Assembly: GCF_017488845.2 (NCBI RefSeq)
Contig: NZ_CP083374.1
Location: 405,501 to 469,500 of the forward strand
Reading direction: 5' to 3'
Source of the DNA: Ensifer canadensis
GTDB lineage: Bacteria > Pseudomonadota > Alphaproteobacteria > Rhizobiales > Rhizobiaceae
Length of the DNA stretch: 64,000 bases
Below the pieces are notes generated by a model. The model made no database searches. It saw only the letters and a list, made by a program, of their open reading frames with translations, and was not told where the DNA came from. Positions 9,023 through 16,999 of the stretch are shown here, in pieces. The translations under genes were made by a program, and so were the position numbers. Every line of letters begins with the position of its first letter. The stretch's first letter is position 1.

Positions 9023-10906
9023 ATGTCTTCCGTCGAGTCCCTTGCGGCGAGATTATTGTCGGCGACATTGATGTTCGATCGGGCGTCTTTGGCGGCACTC
9101 GAGGCTTTGGCTGCCGAATCCGACAGGCGGATATTGCGACGTGGGGAGGCTCTGGTTCGCGAAGGTGAGCCATCGGATCGGTTCTTTATCGTGCTATCGG
9201 GCCGCTTTACGGTGCACAAGGAAGACTATGCTGGCGCGGTCGCCGAGATCGGCCAGGGCGAGCTCGTCGGTGAGGTCGGTTTTTTTGCAGGGCTGCCCCG
9301 CATGGCGACCGTGCTGGCTGCCCGCGATTCGATCGTCCTTGAAATCCGCGGCAGCCAGTTCGAGAAGGCGGCCAAAGCTTTGCCAAGCCTGCGGCAGGCG
9401 GTCACCACGTTTCTCGCGCGCCGGTTCGCCATGCAGTCTCCGAATTCGTCGCGCCCAAAGGAACCTGCCAAGATCCGAACGCTTGCGATCATTCCAGCTG
9501 GCGGAAGTCGCATTTCACCAGTTTTCATCCGTCACCTGCGAGCGGCGTTCGCGGCGGGAATGCGCGCTGAGTTCCTTGCCCGGCCTGACATTGAAGCGCG
9601 GTTCGCCGGTCGTCCGATCGACGATCAGTCGGTTCTCAACTGGTTGAACGAACTCGAGGCCAAGACCGAGATCATCGTCTATGTCGCCGATGAAGAGCCC
9701 AGTGAATGGACACGGGTCTGCATTCGCCAGGCGGATAGCGTCCTGCTGCTCGCCGACGCGTCCTGCTCGCCCCGCCTGAACCGGTCCGAGGAATTGGCGC
9801 TATCGGTTCATTCACCCTCGACCGCGCGGCTCATCCTCATTCACGACAAACGCTCGGCAACGGTTTCTGGTACGGCGAAATGGCTAAACGAGCGTCCTCA
9901 TGTTGGCCATCATCACCATGTTGCACTGGGGGACGGGTCTGACATCCAACGCCTGGTTCGATTCTTTTCCGGCAAGGCAAGGGGCTTCGTAGCGGCGGGG
10001 GGCGGGTCCCTCGGCTGTACGCATCTTGGTGTTTGCAAGGCCTTCGTCGAGGCGGGCGCTTGCTTCGACTATCTCGGTGGGACAAGTTCCGGAGCGGCAA
10101 TGATGGCCGGTTTCGCCAGAGGGCTGAATGCCGATGAGATAGACCAAGGCACGCACAACATATTCATCAAGGGCAGAGCGTTTCGCCGTCCCACCCTGCC
10201 GCATTTCGCTCTCCTGGATCACAAGGTGTTCGATCAGGCCCTTCAGGCCGAGTACGGCGACGTTCTGATTGAGGATCTGTGGCTTCCGTTCTTTGCGCTT
10301 TCGACCAATCTCAGCACTCGTCAGCCTCATGTTCATCGCCGCGGAAAGCTCTGGCAGGCGGTTCGCGCGTCAGGCTCGATCCCCGGTGTCCTGCCGCCAT
10401 TCTTTACGGGTGACGGCGATATGCTCGTGGATGGCGCGATCATGAACAATCTGCCGCTCGAACAGATGAAGGAACTCAAGACCGGGCCCAATGTCGTCGC
10501 GAGCTTGGAGTCAGGTGGTCCACAGAAATACCACATCGACTATGACCGCATCCCCGGAGCTTCCGAGTTGGCGCTCGCCTGGCTAAACCCTTTCGGTCGC
10601 GCCAGCTTGCCAAAGGTGCCCAGCATGATTCAGGTGATTGCTGCGAGCATGCTGGCACACCGGCCGCAGGACATTGCCATTGGCCCAGAGGATGTCTTGG
10701 TTTGTCCGCCGGGTTCGAGCGCGGTGAGCTTCATGGATTGGAGCCGGCATTCCGAATTGTTTGCCGGGGCCCACGATTGGGCCATCCGATGGATCGACGA
10801 ACGCCTGCGCCAGAACGACCCGGCACTCCACGCGGTGCTGGGCACCTCAGCTCAGAAGGGCCCGATCCAAGTCCGTGGCGACAGCATGGACAAGTCCACC
10901 ACGTAG
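9023..10906 (+). CDS. Patatin-like phospholipase with N-terminal cyclic-nucleotide-binding domain
   Basis: A 627-aa cytoplasmic or membrane-associated lipid hydrolase of the NTE/RssA type. The start at 9023 is preferred over in-frame TTG and GTG codons upstream because AGGAG (9010-9014) fits it. Residues 1-125 form a cNMP-binding fold (GEPSDRFFIVLSGRF, GELVGEVGFFAGLPRMATV). A middle domain follows (about 145-320). The patatin domain begins near 322 with the oxyanion GGGSLG, then the nucleophile GTSSGA near 352 and the Asp of VDGAIMNN near 470, giving the Ser-Asp dyad. Nucleotide binding may control lipase activity. It stands alone, with regions lacking intact genes on both sides. Confidence 0.92.
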   Translation: MSSVESLAARLLSATLMFDRASLAALEALAAESDRRILRRGEALVREGEPSDRFFIVLSGRFTVHKEDYAGAVAEIGQGELVGEVGFFAGLPRMATVLAARDSIVLEIRGSQFEKAAKALPSLRQAVTTFLARRFAMQSPNSSRPKEPAKIRTLAIIPAGGSRISPVFIRHLRAAFAAGMRAEFLARPDIEARFAGRPIDDQSVLNWLNELEAKTEIIVYVADEEPSEWTRVCIRQADSVLLLADASCSPRLNRSEELALSVHSPSTARLILIHDKRSATVSGTAKWLNERPHVGHHHHVALGDGSDIQRLVRFFSGKARGFVAAGGGSLGCTHLGVCKAFVEAGACFDYLGGTSSGAAMMAGFARGLNADEIDQGTHNIFIKGRAFRRPTLPHFALLDHKVFDQALQAEYGDVLIEDLWLPFFALSTNLSTRQPHVHRRGKLWQAVRASGSIPGVLPPFFTGDGDMLVDGAIMNNLPLEQMKELKTGPNVVASLESGGPQKYHIDYDRIPGASELALAWLNPFGRASLPKVPSMIQVIAASMLAHRPQDIAIGPEDVLVCPPGSSAVSFMDWSRHSELFAGAHDWAIRWIDERLRQNDPALHAVLGTSAQKGPIQVRGDSMDKSTT

Positions 10907-11211
10907 CGCGATCCGCCACGTTGCGCCACCAGCGAGCAGTCACTTCATGGCAGATTGAGGTACGCCCGACTCTCGACCCACGGCCGAGCACGAGGAATAG
11001 GAGTACGTATGCGATCCGCTACGGCAGCACGGTTGCGCCGACTGTCGCCGAGCTTGAAAGCCGCATTTGGGAGCGCTCGTGTGAAACCCGCAGAATGCGA
11101 ATCCGATTCGCGTTCACGTTGCACGCGAACACAGGCTGGAATAAAGTCTAGGAATAGATCCGGCCTTGTTTCGGTAGGTTCGTTCCATAGAAGTCGCGAA
11201 GAGATTGTCGT
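10907..11211 (+). other. Intergenic region, no gene recognised
   Basis: About 305 bases between the patatin gene and the AraC-like gene. Two short frames are open across it but have arginine-rich, low-complexity translations and no convincing ribosome binding site. One frame reads IRYGSTVAPTVAELESRIWE, which is faintly like a PLP-dependent sulfur-amino-acid enzyme, but too short to name. Confidence 0.4.
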
Positions 11212-12003
11212 TTGAGCTTATATAGTAAAGACATGGCATGCGTGGGCGTCTGCTTCGGGACGCCTGAAGCCCCGTGCCTGACCACCGTACCAATCCGCGC
11301 CGCGAGCTTTTCCGTGACCAGCATTTGCCGGGAGCTTTGGGCGGGTGACGCAAACGACGTTCGACTTCCGGCCTGCGAGTCCTACTTTCTCATGCTCTAT
11401 CTAGAGGACGCCGAACACGCAGACATCCGGTCAGACGGCTCCTGCGCTCCGGTTCGCCGCTTTGGGCGTGGCACGATCTGCATCGTCGATCTCGGGGACG
11501 GGGCGGCCATTCGCCTCAACAGTCGACTGCGCTCGCTGGCCTTCGTGCTACCCAAGGCCCTGTTCGGCGAGACGGCGGAGCTATCGCCGGACACCGGACC
11601 ACGCCGCCTGGTGTGCCGTCGTGGCGAACCGGATTCGGTGCTCTGCAATCTCGGTACGGCGCTGCTGGCATTTTTCGCCGGTAGCGGAAAAGCGCCTTCA
11701 CCGGCGCCCCTGGGGCCTGTAGCAGTCGCTATCTGCGCCCACCTCCTGCACCGGTATGGCGAGCCGATTGAGGCGAGCGGTGGAAAGGCGGCAAGGGTGT
11801 TCCTGCGGGAAGATCTCGGCACCCCGCTGTTGCCAATCGCCACACGGATCGACAGGGCCAAGGCGTACCTCGCCAATCATACCCTCTCGCTGGAGGACAT
11901 TGCCTGCGCGTGCGGATTCGGCAGCCTTGAACATTTCGCAAAGGCATTTGTCGGCGAAACGGGCGTTACGCCTTCGGTCTGGCGGCGGGGGTGCCTCCAT
12001 TAG
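11212..12003 (+). CDS. AraC-family regulator with incomplete DNA-binding domain
   Basis: A 263-aa protein with an AraC-type N-terminal ligand region and a C-terminal half helix-turn-helix domain. The end reads RIDRAKAYLANHTLSLEDIA then CACGFGSLEHFAKAFVGETG, which is the linker and second helix-turn-helix of AraC. The first helix-turn-helix, normally about 45 residues before RIDRAKAYL, is missing: HLLHRYGEPIEASGG runs into the linker within about 25 residues. The protein may therefore bind DNA poorly. The start is uncertain (TTG 11212 or ATG 11233; neither has a strong site). A second AraC tail lies just downstream, so the locus appears rearranged. Confidence 0.6.
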   Translation: MSLYSKDMACVGVCFGTPEAPCLTTVPIRAASFSVTSICRELWAGDANDVRLPACESYFLMLYLEDAEHADIRSDGSCAPVRRFGRGTICIVDLGDGAAIRLNSRLRSLAFVLPKALFGETAELSPDTGPRRLVCRRGEPDSVLCNLGTALLAFFAGSGKAPSPAPLGPVAVAICAHLLHRYGEPIEASGGKAARVFLREDLGTPLLPIATRIDRAKAYLANHTLSLEDIACACGFGSLEHFAKAFVGETGVTPSVWRRGCLH

Positions 12004-12177
12004 TCCAATTGCTTGAACGAAGAACTTGGCCAGTCTTTCGTTCGCCTGTTAGTTGGGAGTCGTACGATAGGGAGGCCGCCCCGGAAAGCACCCAGGAGCC
12101 GAACGCCATTCGCCGATCGATCGTCGGCGCATCCACAATCTCCATCATACGGAGATCCGATCGCGAAGGCTTGGCAC

Positions 12178-12347
12178 CGTGCCCGGCCAACGCGCGCGAT
12201 AAGGCTCGCGACCTGCTCGTCTCCTCACCGCTGCCAATCGCCGAGATTGCAATGGCGTGTGGCTTTGCCGACCAAAGCCACTTCACGCGCGCCTTCTCGC
12301 GTGTGGTCGGCACCACGCCGGAATGCCGGCAGCGCCATCAGCGTTGA
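12178..12347 (+). pseudogene. AraC-family C-terminal fragment
   Basis: One frame encodes NARDKARDLLVSSPLPIAEI then AMACGFADQSHFTRAFSRVV, the linker and second helix-turn-helix of an AraC regulator. No ligand domain and no first helix-turn-helix precede it; the upstream residues look like random sequence. It is best read as the tail of a second, deleted AraC gene. Confidence 0.6.
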
Positions 12348-12745
12348 GCGCAATCACCGTTATGTGAACGATGTATCCCTGCCGTCCGCCGAGTTTCCCT
12401 TCGTTGCGGGTAAACGGGAGAATCTTCAAAAAGCAGACATTCCGGACAAGAACCTGCAGCGGGATAGAAGCAATATCGGGGAACCACTTCCGCAACCGGC
12501 AATTACTCGGGGAGAAGCCGATGATCCTGACAGTCACGCCGCCGTCATGCCCGACTGGTCACCGGTCAGGACCTTCGGTGGCTATGCCGCCTGGGGCGGT
12601 CCGGAAGGCGCCGGCGCCTGGACATCACGCCTGCCGATCGCCGATCTCAAGGGCTTCTTCGGCGCGCTCGGCTGCGCCTGCAGGGCCGTTCAGCGACAGA
12701 GGAACGCACGGCATCGTTAGTTAAACTCCCGCAAAGGATCAAAGA
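12348..12745 (+). other. Region without a recognisable intact gene
   Basis: About 400 bases after the AraC fragment. One frame contains MPDWSPVRTFGGYAAWGGPE, which looks protein-like, but it has no clear start and loses sense within about 60 residues. I cannot name the family. It fits the decayed character of 11.2-13.4 kb. Confidence 0.35.
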
Positions 12746-12991
12746 ATGAAAAACATGGCCGGACCTGCCGCAATAGCGGCAGTCTCAATCTTGATCTGTT
12801 CATCTGTCGCTCTCGGCGATGACCGTGCCCCAGCAACGGGCAAGGCCCGCCCCTCTTGGGCGAAGGTCGTTGTGAACCATCCGACGCCGAAGCGTGGCGC
12901 CTATTACAAGGGGATATCCTCGACCGCGTTCGCAGCTTCGAATGGCAGCAGATCCGATGAGGGTGGTGGCACTCGCCCCACGTTAAGATGA
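12746..12991 (+). CDS. Short secreted hypothetical protein, possibly truncated
   Basis: An 81-aa frame with a plausible signal peptide (MKNMAGPAAIAAVSILICSS then VALGDDR) and an AAAGGATC-type site upstream of the ATG. The middle (WAKVVVNHPTPKRGAYYKGI) looks protein-like, but the last 25 residues are low-complexity and run into the antisense LysR remnant. It may be the 5' end of a longer gene cut by the rearrangement that broke the LysR gene. Function unknown. Confidence 0.4.
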   Translation: MKNMAGPAAIAAVSILICSSVALGDDRAPATGKARPSWAKVVVNHPTPKRGAYYKGISSTAFAASNGSRSDEGGGTRPTLR

Positions 12992-13036
12992 TGACCGCCA
13001 GAGAAGGAGGGTTGGCTGCCCATGAGTTTGCGTGGC

Positions 13037-13383
13037 TTACTGCAGCGTCGCCACGAAGGCAGGCACATACTGTTGCCAAACCAGGTCGGCGCGCTGATGC
13101 GAAGCCGCCCCTGATCCGCCTTGTGGGCGTCGATCACGTCATTGCGCGCCGTTTCGAGCGCCGGCATGGCGGGCTGGACCTGTGCGGCGAAGATCGCCCC
13201 GTCCGTCGTCAGCGACACCTGCCGCGTCGTGCGCACGAAAAGCTGGATGCCGAGATCGTCTTCCAGAGTGGAAATGGCCCGTGTGATCGCGGCGGGCGCC
13301 AAGTTGAGCTCCCGCGCTACCTGGGCAAAATTTCGTTTTTCGGCGGCAAGCAGGAAGATGCGCAGGGCCTTCTAGTCGTTCAT
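13037..13383 (-). pseudogene. LysR-family regulator remnant (internal stop and frameshift)
   Basis: Reading from an ATG at 13383 gives MND, then an amber codon at 13374-13372, then KALRIFLLAAEKRNFAQVAR and the rest of a LysR helix-turn-helix (LAPAAITRAISTLEDDLGIQ). Sense continues through LRISAPTW, after which a one-base shift is needed to continue as QQYVPAFVATLQ and a stop at 13039-13037. The effector domain is absent. It is divergent from the cysteine hydrolase at 13546, the usual geometry for LysR and its target, so the target has probably lost its own regulator. Confidence 0.8.
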
Positions 13384-13401
13384 CTTGATTATTTCCAAAA
13401 A

Positions 13402-13443
13402 CGCAATTCATTCGCAATTTTTATTGCAATTACTCGACGCAAT
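13402..13443. promoter_or_regulatory. Four phased GCAAT sites between LysR remnant and hydrolase
   Basis: GCAAT occurs at 13403, 13414, 13426 and 13439, that is every 11 to 13 bases, about one helical turn. The last two also give an inverted pair, ATTGC (13423-13427) with GCAAT (13439-13443), matching the T-N11-A style of LysR sites. It lies between the broken LysR gene and the hydrolase it probably controlled. Confidence 0.45.
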
Positions 13444-13545
13444 CAACGGGACTACACCTATTCTCACCAAACAAGTTTACCGCAGAAACCGGCGAAGGCG
13501 GCGGCAGACGCCCTGCTTCCCACCAACTCAAAGAGGAGATAACCC

Positions 13546-14238
13546 ATGTCCAGCAAACTCGAAGTCCTGACCCCGCAAAACAGCCAGCTCATCTTCATCG
13601 ACCAGCAGCCGCAGATGGCTTTCGGCGTGCAGTCGATCGACCGCCAGGTGCTGAAGAACAATGTCGTGGGCCTCGCCAAGGCCGCCAAGGTCTTCGATAT
13701 TCCGACGACGATCACCACCGTCGAGACCGAATCCTTCTCCGGCCACACCTATCCCGAACTGCTCGCCGTCTTCCCGGAAAACGACATCCTCGAGCGCACT
13801 TCGATGAACTCCTGGGACGATCAGAACGTCCGCGATGCGCTGGCGAAGAATGCTGCGAACGGCCGCAAGAAGATTGTCGTGTCAGGTCTGTGGACCGAAG
13901 TCTGCAACACGACCTTCGCACTCTCGGCTCTCCGCGATGTTCCGGACTACGAAATCTACATGGTTGCCGACGCTTCCGGCGGCACTTCGGCCGACGCACA
14001 CAAATACGCAATGGACCGCATGGTTCAAGCCGGCGTCATTCCGGTGACCTGGCAGCAGGTCCTCCTTGAGTGGCAGCGCGACTGGGCGCGGAAGGAAACC
14101 TATGACGCGGTTACCACACTGGTGAAGGAGCATTCCGGCGCCTACGGAATGGGCATCGATTATGCCTACACCATGGTCCACAAGGCCGCTGAACGCGTCA
14201 CCCACGGCAAGCGGATTGGCCCGAACCCCGCAAAATAA
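13546..14238 (+). CDS. Isochorismatase-family cysteine hydrolase (YcaC-like)
   Basis: A 230-aa cytoplasmic hydrolase. The isochorismatase/nicotinamidase fold is shown by the N-terminal strand QLIFIDQQPQMAFGV with the catalytic Asp19, and by the nucleophile Cys120 in VVSGLWTEVCNTTFAL. The YcaC-type block ILERTSMNSWDDQNVRDAL replaces the Lys-containing loop of nicotinamidase. A strong AAAGAGGAGA site precedes the ATG. Substrate unknown for this subfamily. It stands alone, divergent from a dead LysR gene, and is followed by a GC-rich stem-loop. Confidence 0.88.
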   Translation: MSSKLEVLTPQNSQLIFIDQQPQMAFGVQSIDRQVLKNNVVGLAKAAKVFDIPTTITTVETESFSGHTYPELLAVFPENDILERTSMNSWDDQNVRDALAKNAANGRKKIVVSGLWTEVCNTTFALSALRDVPDYEIYMVADASGGTSADAHKYAMDRMVQAGVIPVTWQQVLLEWQRDWARKETYDAVTTLVKEHSGAYGMGIDYAYTMVHKAAERVTHGKRIGPNPAK

Positions 14239-14251
14239 TCATCACCGGTCG

Positions 14252-14286
14252 CCTCCCTGGTTTGTCGTCGAGACGCACCAGGGAGG
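14252..14286 (+). terminator. Stem-loop after the hydrolase gene
   Basis: CCTCCCTGG (14252-14260) pairs perfectly with CCAGGGAGG (14278-14286) across a 17-base loop, starting 14 bases after the stop codon. There is no T-run, so it may be a Rho-assisted terminator or an mRNA 3' stabiliser. Confidence 0.45.
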
Positions 14287-14494
14287 TGGAGGCCCTGACC
14301 ACAGGGTTCGATTTCACTTTCGAGCACACGTTGGAGCACCGGACCGGTATTAAGGAGAAAGCACGCAGCACCTGAATAGCGTCGTTAAATCGCCTCACCC
14401 GGCCGTCGTCGGAGGACAAGCGTGGATCGCTTGCTGCGCCCGCTTTGCAAGAAGGGCCGGAATCAGTCTCAACCAATAGGGGTCACCGCAGACA

Positions 14495-15169
14495 ATGCTG
14501 AATATACTTCGCGGGAAAAGCAATTCACTGGTACTGGCATTCGTCTCCGGATTCGCGGACGCGCTCTTCTTCATTCATTTGGGCGGCCTTTTCGTTGGAC
14601 TGGTCACCGGCAATGTCGTGCTCCTCGGGCTGGGGCTGGTCGGTCACGAAAAAGGTGGTTTGCGTGGTCTTCAGATCATGTCATTCCCTCTCTTCATGGT
14701 GGGCGCGGGTTTGGCGGCGATCATGGTCACCTCGATCAAGCCTCTCGAACGCGCGACGTTCTGGACGCTCATGGTCGCCGCAGCCGCGTTCGCGATGTCC
14801 GCTCTTCTTGCAATCTTCGATGCCGGGCCGGTATCCGCCTGTGCACTTCTCGCCGTCGTCGCGATGGGGATGTTGACGGCCATCGAGCGTCTCGACACCA
14901 GGCTCGGCCCGCCGTTCTCGCTGATGACAGGCAACATCGCCGGGCTCGCCACCGCCGCTGCTCGTCGCCTCATCGGCTACACCGAGAAGCCGGAAGAGTG
15001 GGGGCAATCATTGACGTCGATCATCCTGGTGCTTGGCTTTGTGCTAGGGTGCGCCGCCGGCGCGTTTGCGCAAGTCACGGTTGGCGTTGCCGGCATGCTC
15101 TTGCCAGCCTCTTTGTTGCTCCTGATCGGCCTTTTCTATTCTCCTCAGAGCGCACAGAAGTCGAGCTAA
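14495..15169 (+). CDS. DUF1275 (YoaK-like) integral membrane protein
   Basis: A 224-aa inner-membrane protein with about six hydrophobic segments. The DUF1275 signature is clear: the N-terminal SGFADALFFIHLGGLFVGLV and TGNVVLLGLGL, and the repeat-like SLMTGNIAGLATAAARRLIG in the second half. The ATG at 14495 has AGGGG somewhat far upstream. Biochemical role unknown. It is not obviously co-transcribed with its neighbours. Confidence 0.88.
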   Translation: MLNILRGKSNSLVLAFVSGFADALFFIHLGGLFVGLVTGNVVLLGLGLVGHEKGGLRGLQIMSFPLFMVGAGLAAIMVTSIKPLERATFWTLMVAAAAFAMSALLAIFDAGPVSACALLAVVAMGMLTAIERLDTRLGPPFSLMTGNIAGLATAAARRLIGYTEKPEEWGQSLTSIILVLGFVLGCAAGAFAQVTVGVAGMLLPASLLLLIGLFYSPQSAQKSS

Positions 15170-15371
15170 GCGGATGGTCGCTGTCATTTTGTCGCCCGAA
15201 GGTGCGATCGCTGCGGCTCGACGGAGACCGCACGACCGCTCGTCGGGCAGACGTCTGGACCTACCCCCTATGCGAATGAGTGGCCTCACCATGTCGCTAC
15301 TCTGTTGGATCTCTCAACGATGTCATCGACCGCGGTTGAAGGAATGACCTTCCGCAGACCCCTTGACGCAC

Positions 15372-16199
15372 TTAGACATCCAAATCCGTTTGTGCGTAAT
15401 TGAGGAAGTACCCCGTAAATACCGTCGCCCCCACGTAAGCAAACACGTCGGCTAGTTGCTCATCGCTCCAGCCGGCGAATTGAGCGGCCTTCCAGGTGAC
15501 GTCGGCGACGTTTCCCGAATTGGCAGCCGCTTCCCTGGCCAGGCCGGCGAGCACATCGATTTTGACGTCGTTTGTCGAGGTGCCCGTTTTTAAGGCACCG
15601 ACCTGCTCTTCGGTCCAGCCATTCATCTGGGCGAGCCGACTGGCGATACGGGTCATGTAGGCGTTGCCGACCCCGGCCGCAGCCGCGAGGGTGAGGGCCG
15701 CACCCACCTTCGGGTCGAAGGTAGTGTGCTCGGCAAGCACGGCGCGCAGGGACGTGTACGCTGTCAGGACCGTGGCACGCACGCCGATCTCGGCGATGTG
15801 CTTTTCGACCTCGTACTTGCTGTCGAAGTGCGGGACGCCCGTCTGTCGATTGGCAGAGCCGACCGAGTTGAAGACGAGGTGTACGCCTGCGGCCTTGGAT
15901 GCGTCCGCGGCGGAGTTGCCCTGCCGCGTCTCGGCTTGCGGACCTCCTTCGAATGGCGTCGTCATCACGAAGAGAGAGGTCGCTCCTTCGAGCGCCTTGG
16001 TGAGCGTGGCCGTGGCTTCGAGTGAGGCGCGGAAGAGTGTGGCGCCAGCGTTTGCGAGCTTCCTTGCCTTCGCGGAGTCGGTATTGCGCGTGACGGCGCG
16101 AACCTCGTGGCCGCGCTCCAGCAGGTTCTTCGCGACAGCGCCGCCTTGTTGGCCTGTGGCTCCCGTGACGACGACAGCAAGCTTCCGACTGATGACCAA
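15372..16199 (-). CDS. NmrA-like NAD(P)-binding domain fused to a carboxymuconolactone decarboxylase/AhpD-like domain
   Basis: About 275 aa from a TTG at 16199, the only in-frame start after the preceding gene ends. Residues 1-145 are NmrA-like: Rossmann motif TGATGQQG (12-19), VRAVTRNTDSAKARKL and FDSKYEVEKHIAEIGVRATV. Where NmrA proteins continue with RPVYFMEN-like sequence, this one switches to a CMD/AhpD-type domain (about 146-275): FDPKVGAALTLAAAAGVGNA, WTEEQVGAL, and an end AYVGATVFTGYFLNYAQTDL. The CxxC-His peroxidase motif is replaced (GNAYMTRIAS where GCxYCxxAH is usual), so the domain should lack redox activity. Either a true fusion or two truncated genes joined by deletion. It follows the FMN reductase gene on the same strand. 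Confidence 0.75.
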   Translation of the reverse strand: MVISRKLAVVVTGATGQQGGAVAKNLLERGHEVRAVTRNTDSAKARKLANAGATLFRASLEATATLTKALEGATSLFVMTTPFEGGPQAETRQGNSAADASKAAGVHLVFNSVGSANRQTGVPHFDSKYEVEKHIAEIGVRATVLTAYTSLRAVLAEHTTFDPKVGAALTLAAAAGVGNAYMTRIASRLAQMNGWTEEQVGALKTGTSTNDVKIDVLAGLAREAAANSGNVADVTWKAAQFAGWSDEQLADVFAYVGATVFTGYFLNYAQTDLDV

Positions 16200-16260
16200 T
16201 CCCCTTTCACTGGACCAGATTGGGCCGCCGCCGGTTGGGCCGAGCGGCGACCCAACGCGT

Positions 16261-16863
16261 TCAGCCGACTGAAGCCAGTGCGGATGTGGCCTGACGCCCT
16301 GTCTGCAGCGTGTGGCTCCACCAGGAAAAGTCATCCAACAGAACGCCCGCCGCCTGTTCGAGATGCGGAAAATCCGCGAAATCCTTGCCCTGCTGCCAGA
16401 TGCCAAGGAACTCGGCCATGCCGATGTTCACGGACTTGGGGATCGGCGCCATCTGAAGTTCGACGGCAACCATGCGCAGTTGCTCGATGGCGCGTGCGGC
16501 CCCGACGCCGCCATACCCGACGAAGGCGGCCGGCTTGCGGTTGAATTGCTGGAAGGCATAGTCCAGCGCGTTCTTCAGCACTGCGCTGTATCCGTGATTG
16601 TATTCCGGCGTGACGAAGACGAACCCGTCCAACGCGGCCAGCTTCGCCGCCCAACGCTCTGCGACGTGATCCTTCGGCTGCATCCAGGCCGGCGATGCCG
16701 GCTCATCGAAGAATGGCATCGGGTAGTCGCGCAGGTCGACAATTTCGACGCTGAGATCGCTGCGCCGAGCGGCAATCTTGTGAAACCATGCGGCCGCCCG
16801 CTCGCTGAAGCGGCCCTCTCGCGTCGAGCCGACGACGATGCCGATATGTGGGTTCTTGGACAT
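16261..16863 (-). CDS. NADPH-dependent FMN reductase family protein
   Basis: A 200-aa flavodoxin-fold enzyme expected to reduce FMN, quinones or azo compounds with NAD(P)H. Diagnostic segments are GIVVGSTREGRFSERAAAWF (phosphate-binding loop), FVTPEYNHGYSAVLKNALDY, and FVGYGGVGAARAIEQLR. The ATG at 16863 has GGAAG upstream. The fused NmrA/AhpD-like gene follows 60 bases downstream, and a LysR regulator is divergent at 17000, so the pair is probably LysR-controlled and induced by a redox or aromatic signal. Confidence 0.9.
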   Translation of the reverse strand: MSKNPHIGIVVGSTREGRFSERAAAWFHKIAARRSDLSVEIVDLRDYPMPFFDEPASPAWMQPKDHVAERWAAKLAALDGFVFVTPEYNHGYSAVLKNALDYAFQQFNRKPAAFVGYGGVGAARAIEQLRMVAVELQMAPIPKSVNIGMAEFLGIWQQGKDFADFPHLEQAAGVLLDDFSWWSHTLQTGRQATSALASVG

Positions 16864-16999
16864 GTGGGTGCTTCCTTTCAGGCTTGTCGAACAATCGGGA
16901 CTGCGTGCAATTCCCGCTGTCCCTAAAATGCTCGCCGCATATTTAATTGACTAGGCGGGGCTATTGGATTTAACTCCCCCATTTTTAGAAGGAATATCG

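Noticed and set aside
13403..13443. Regularly spaced GCAAT units as a CRISPR or tandem repeat
   Set aside because: Units are five bases with 6-8-base gaps, far too short for CRISPR; a transcription factor site is more plausible.
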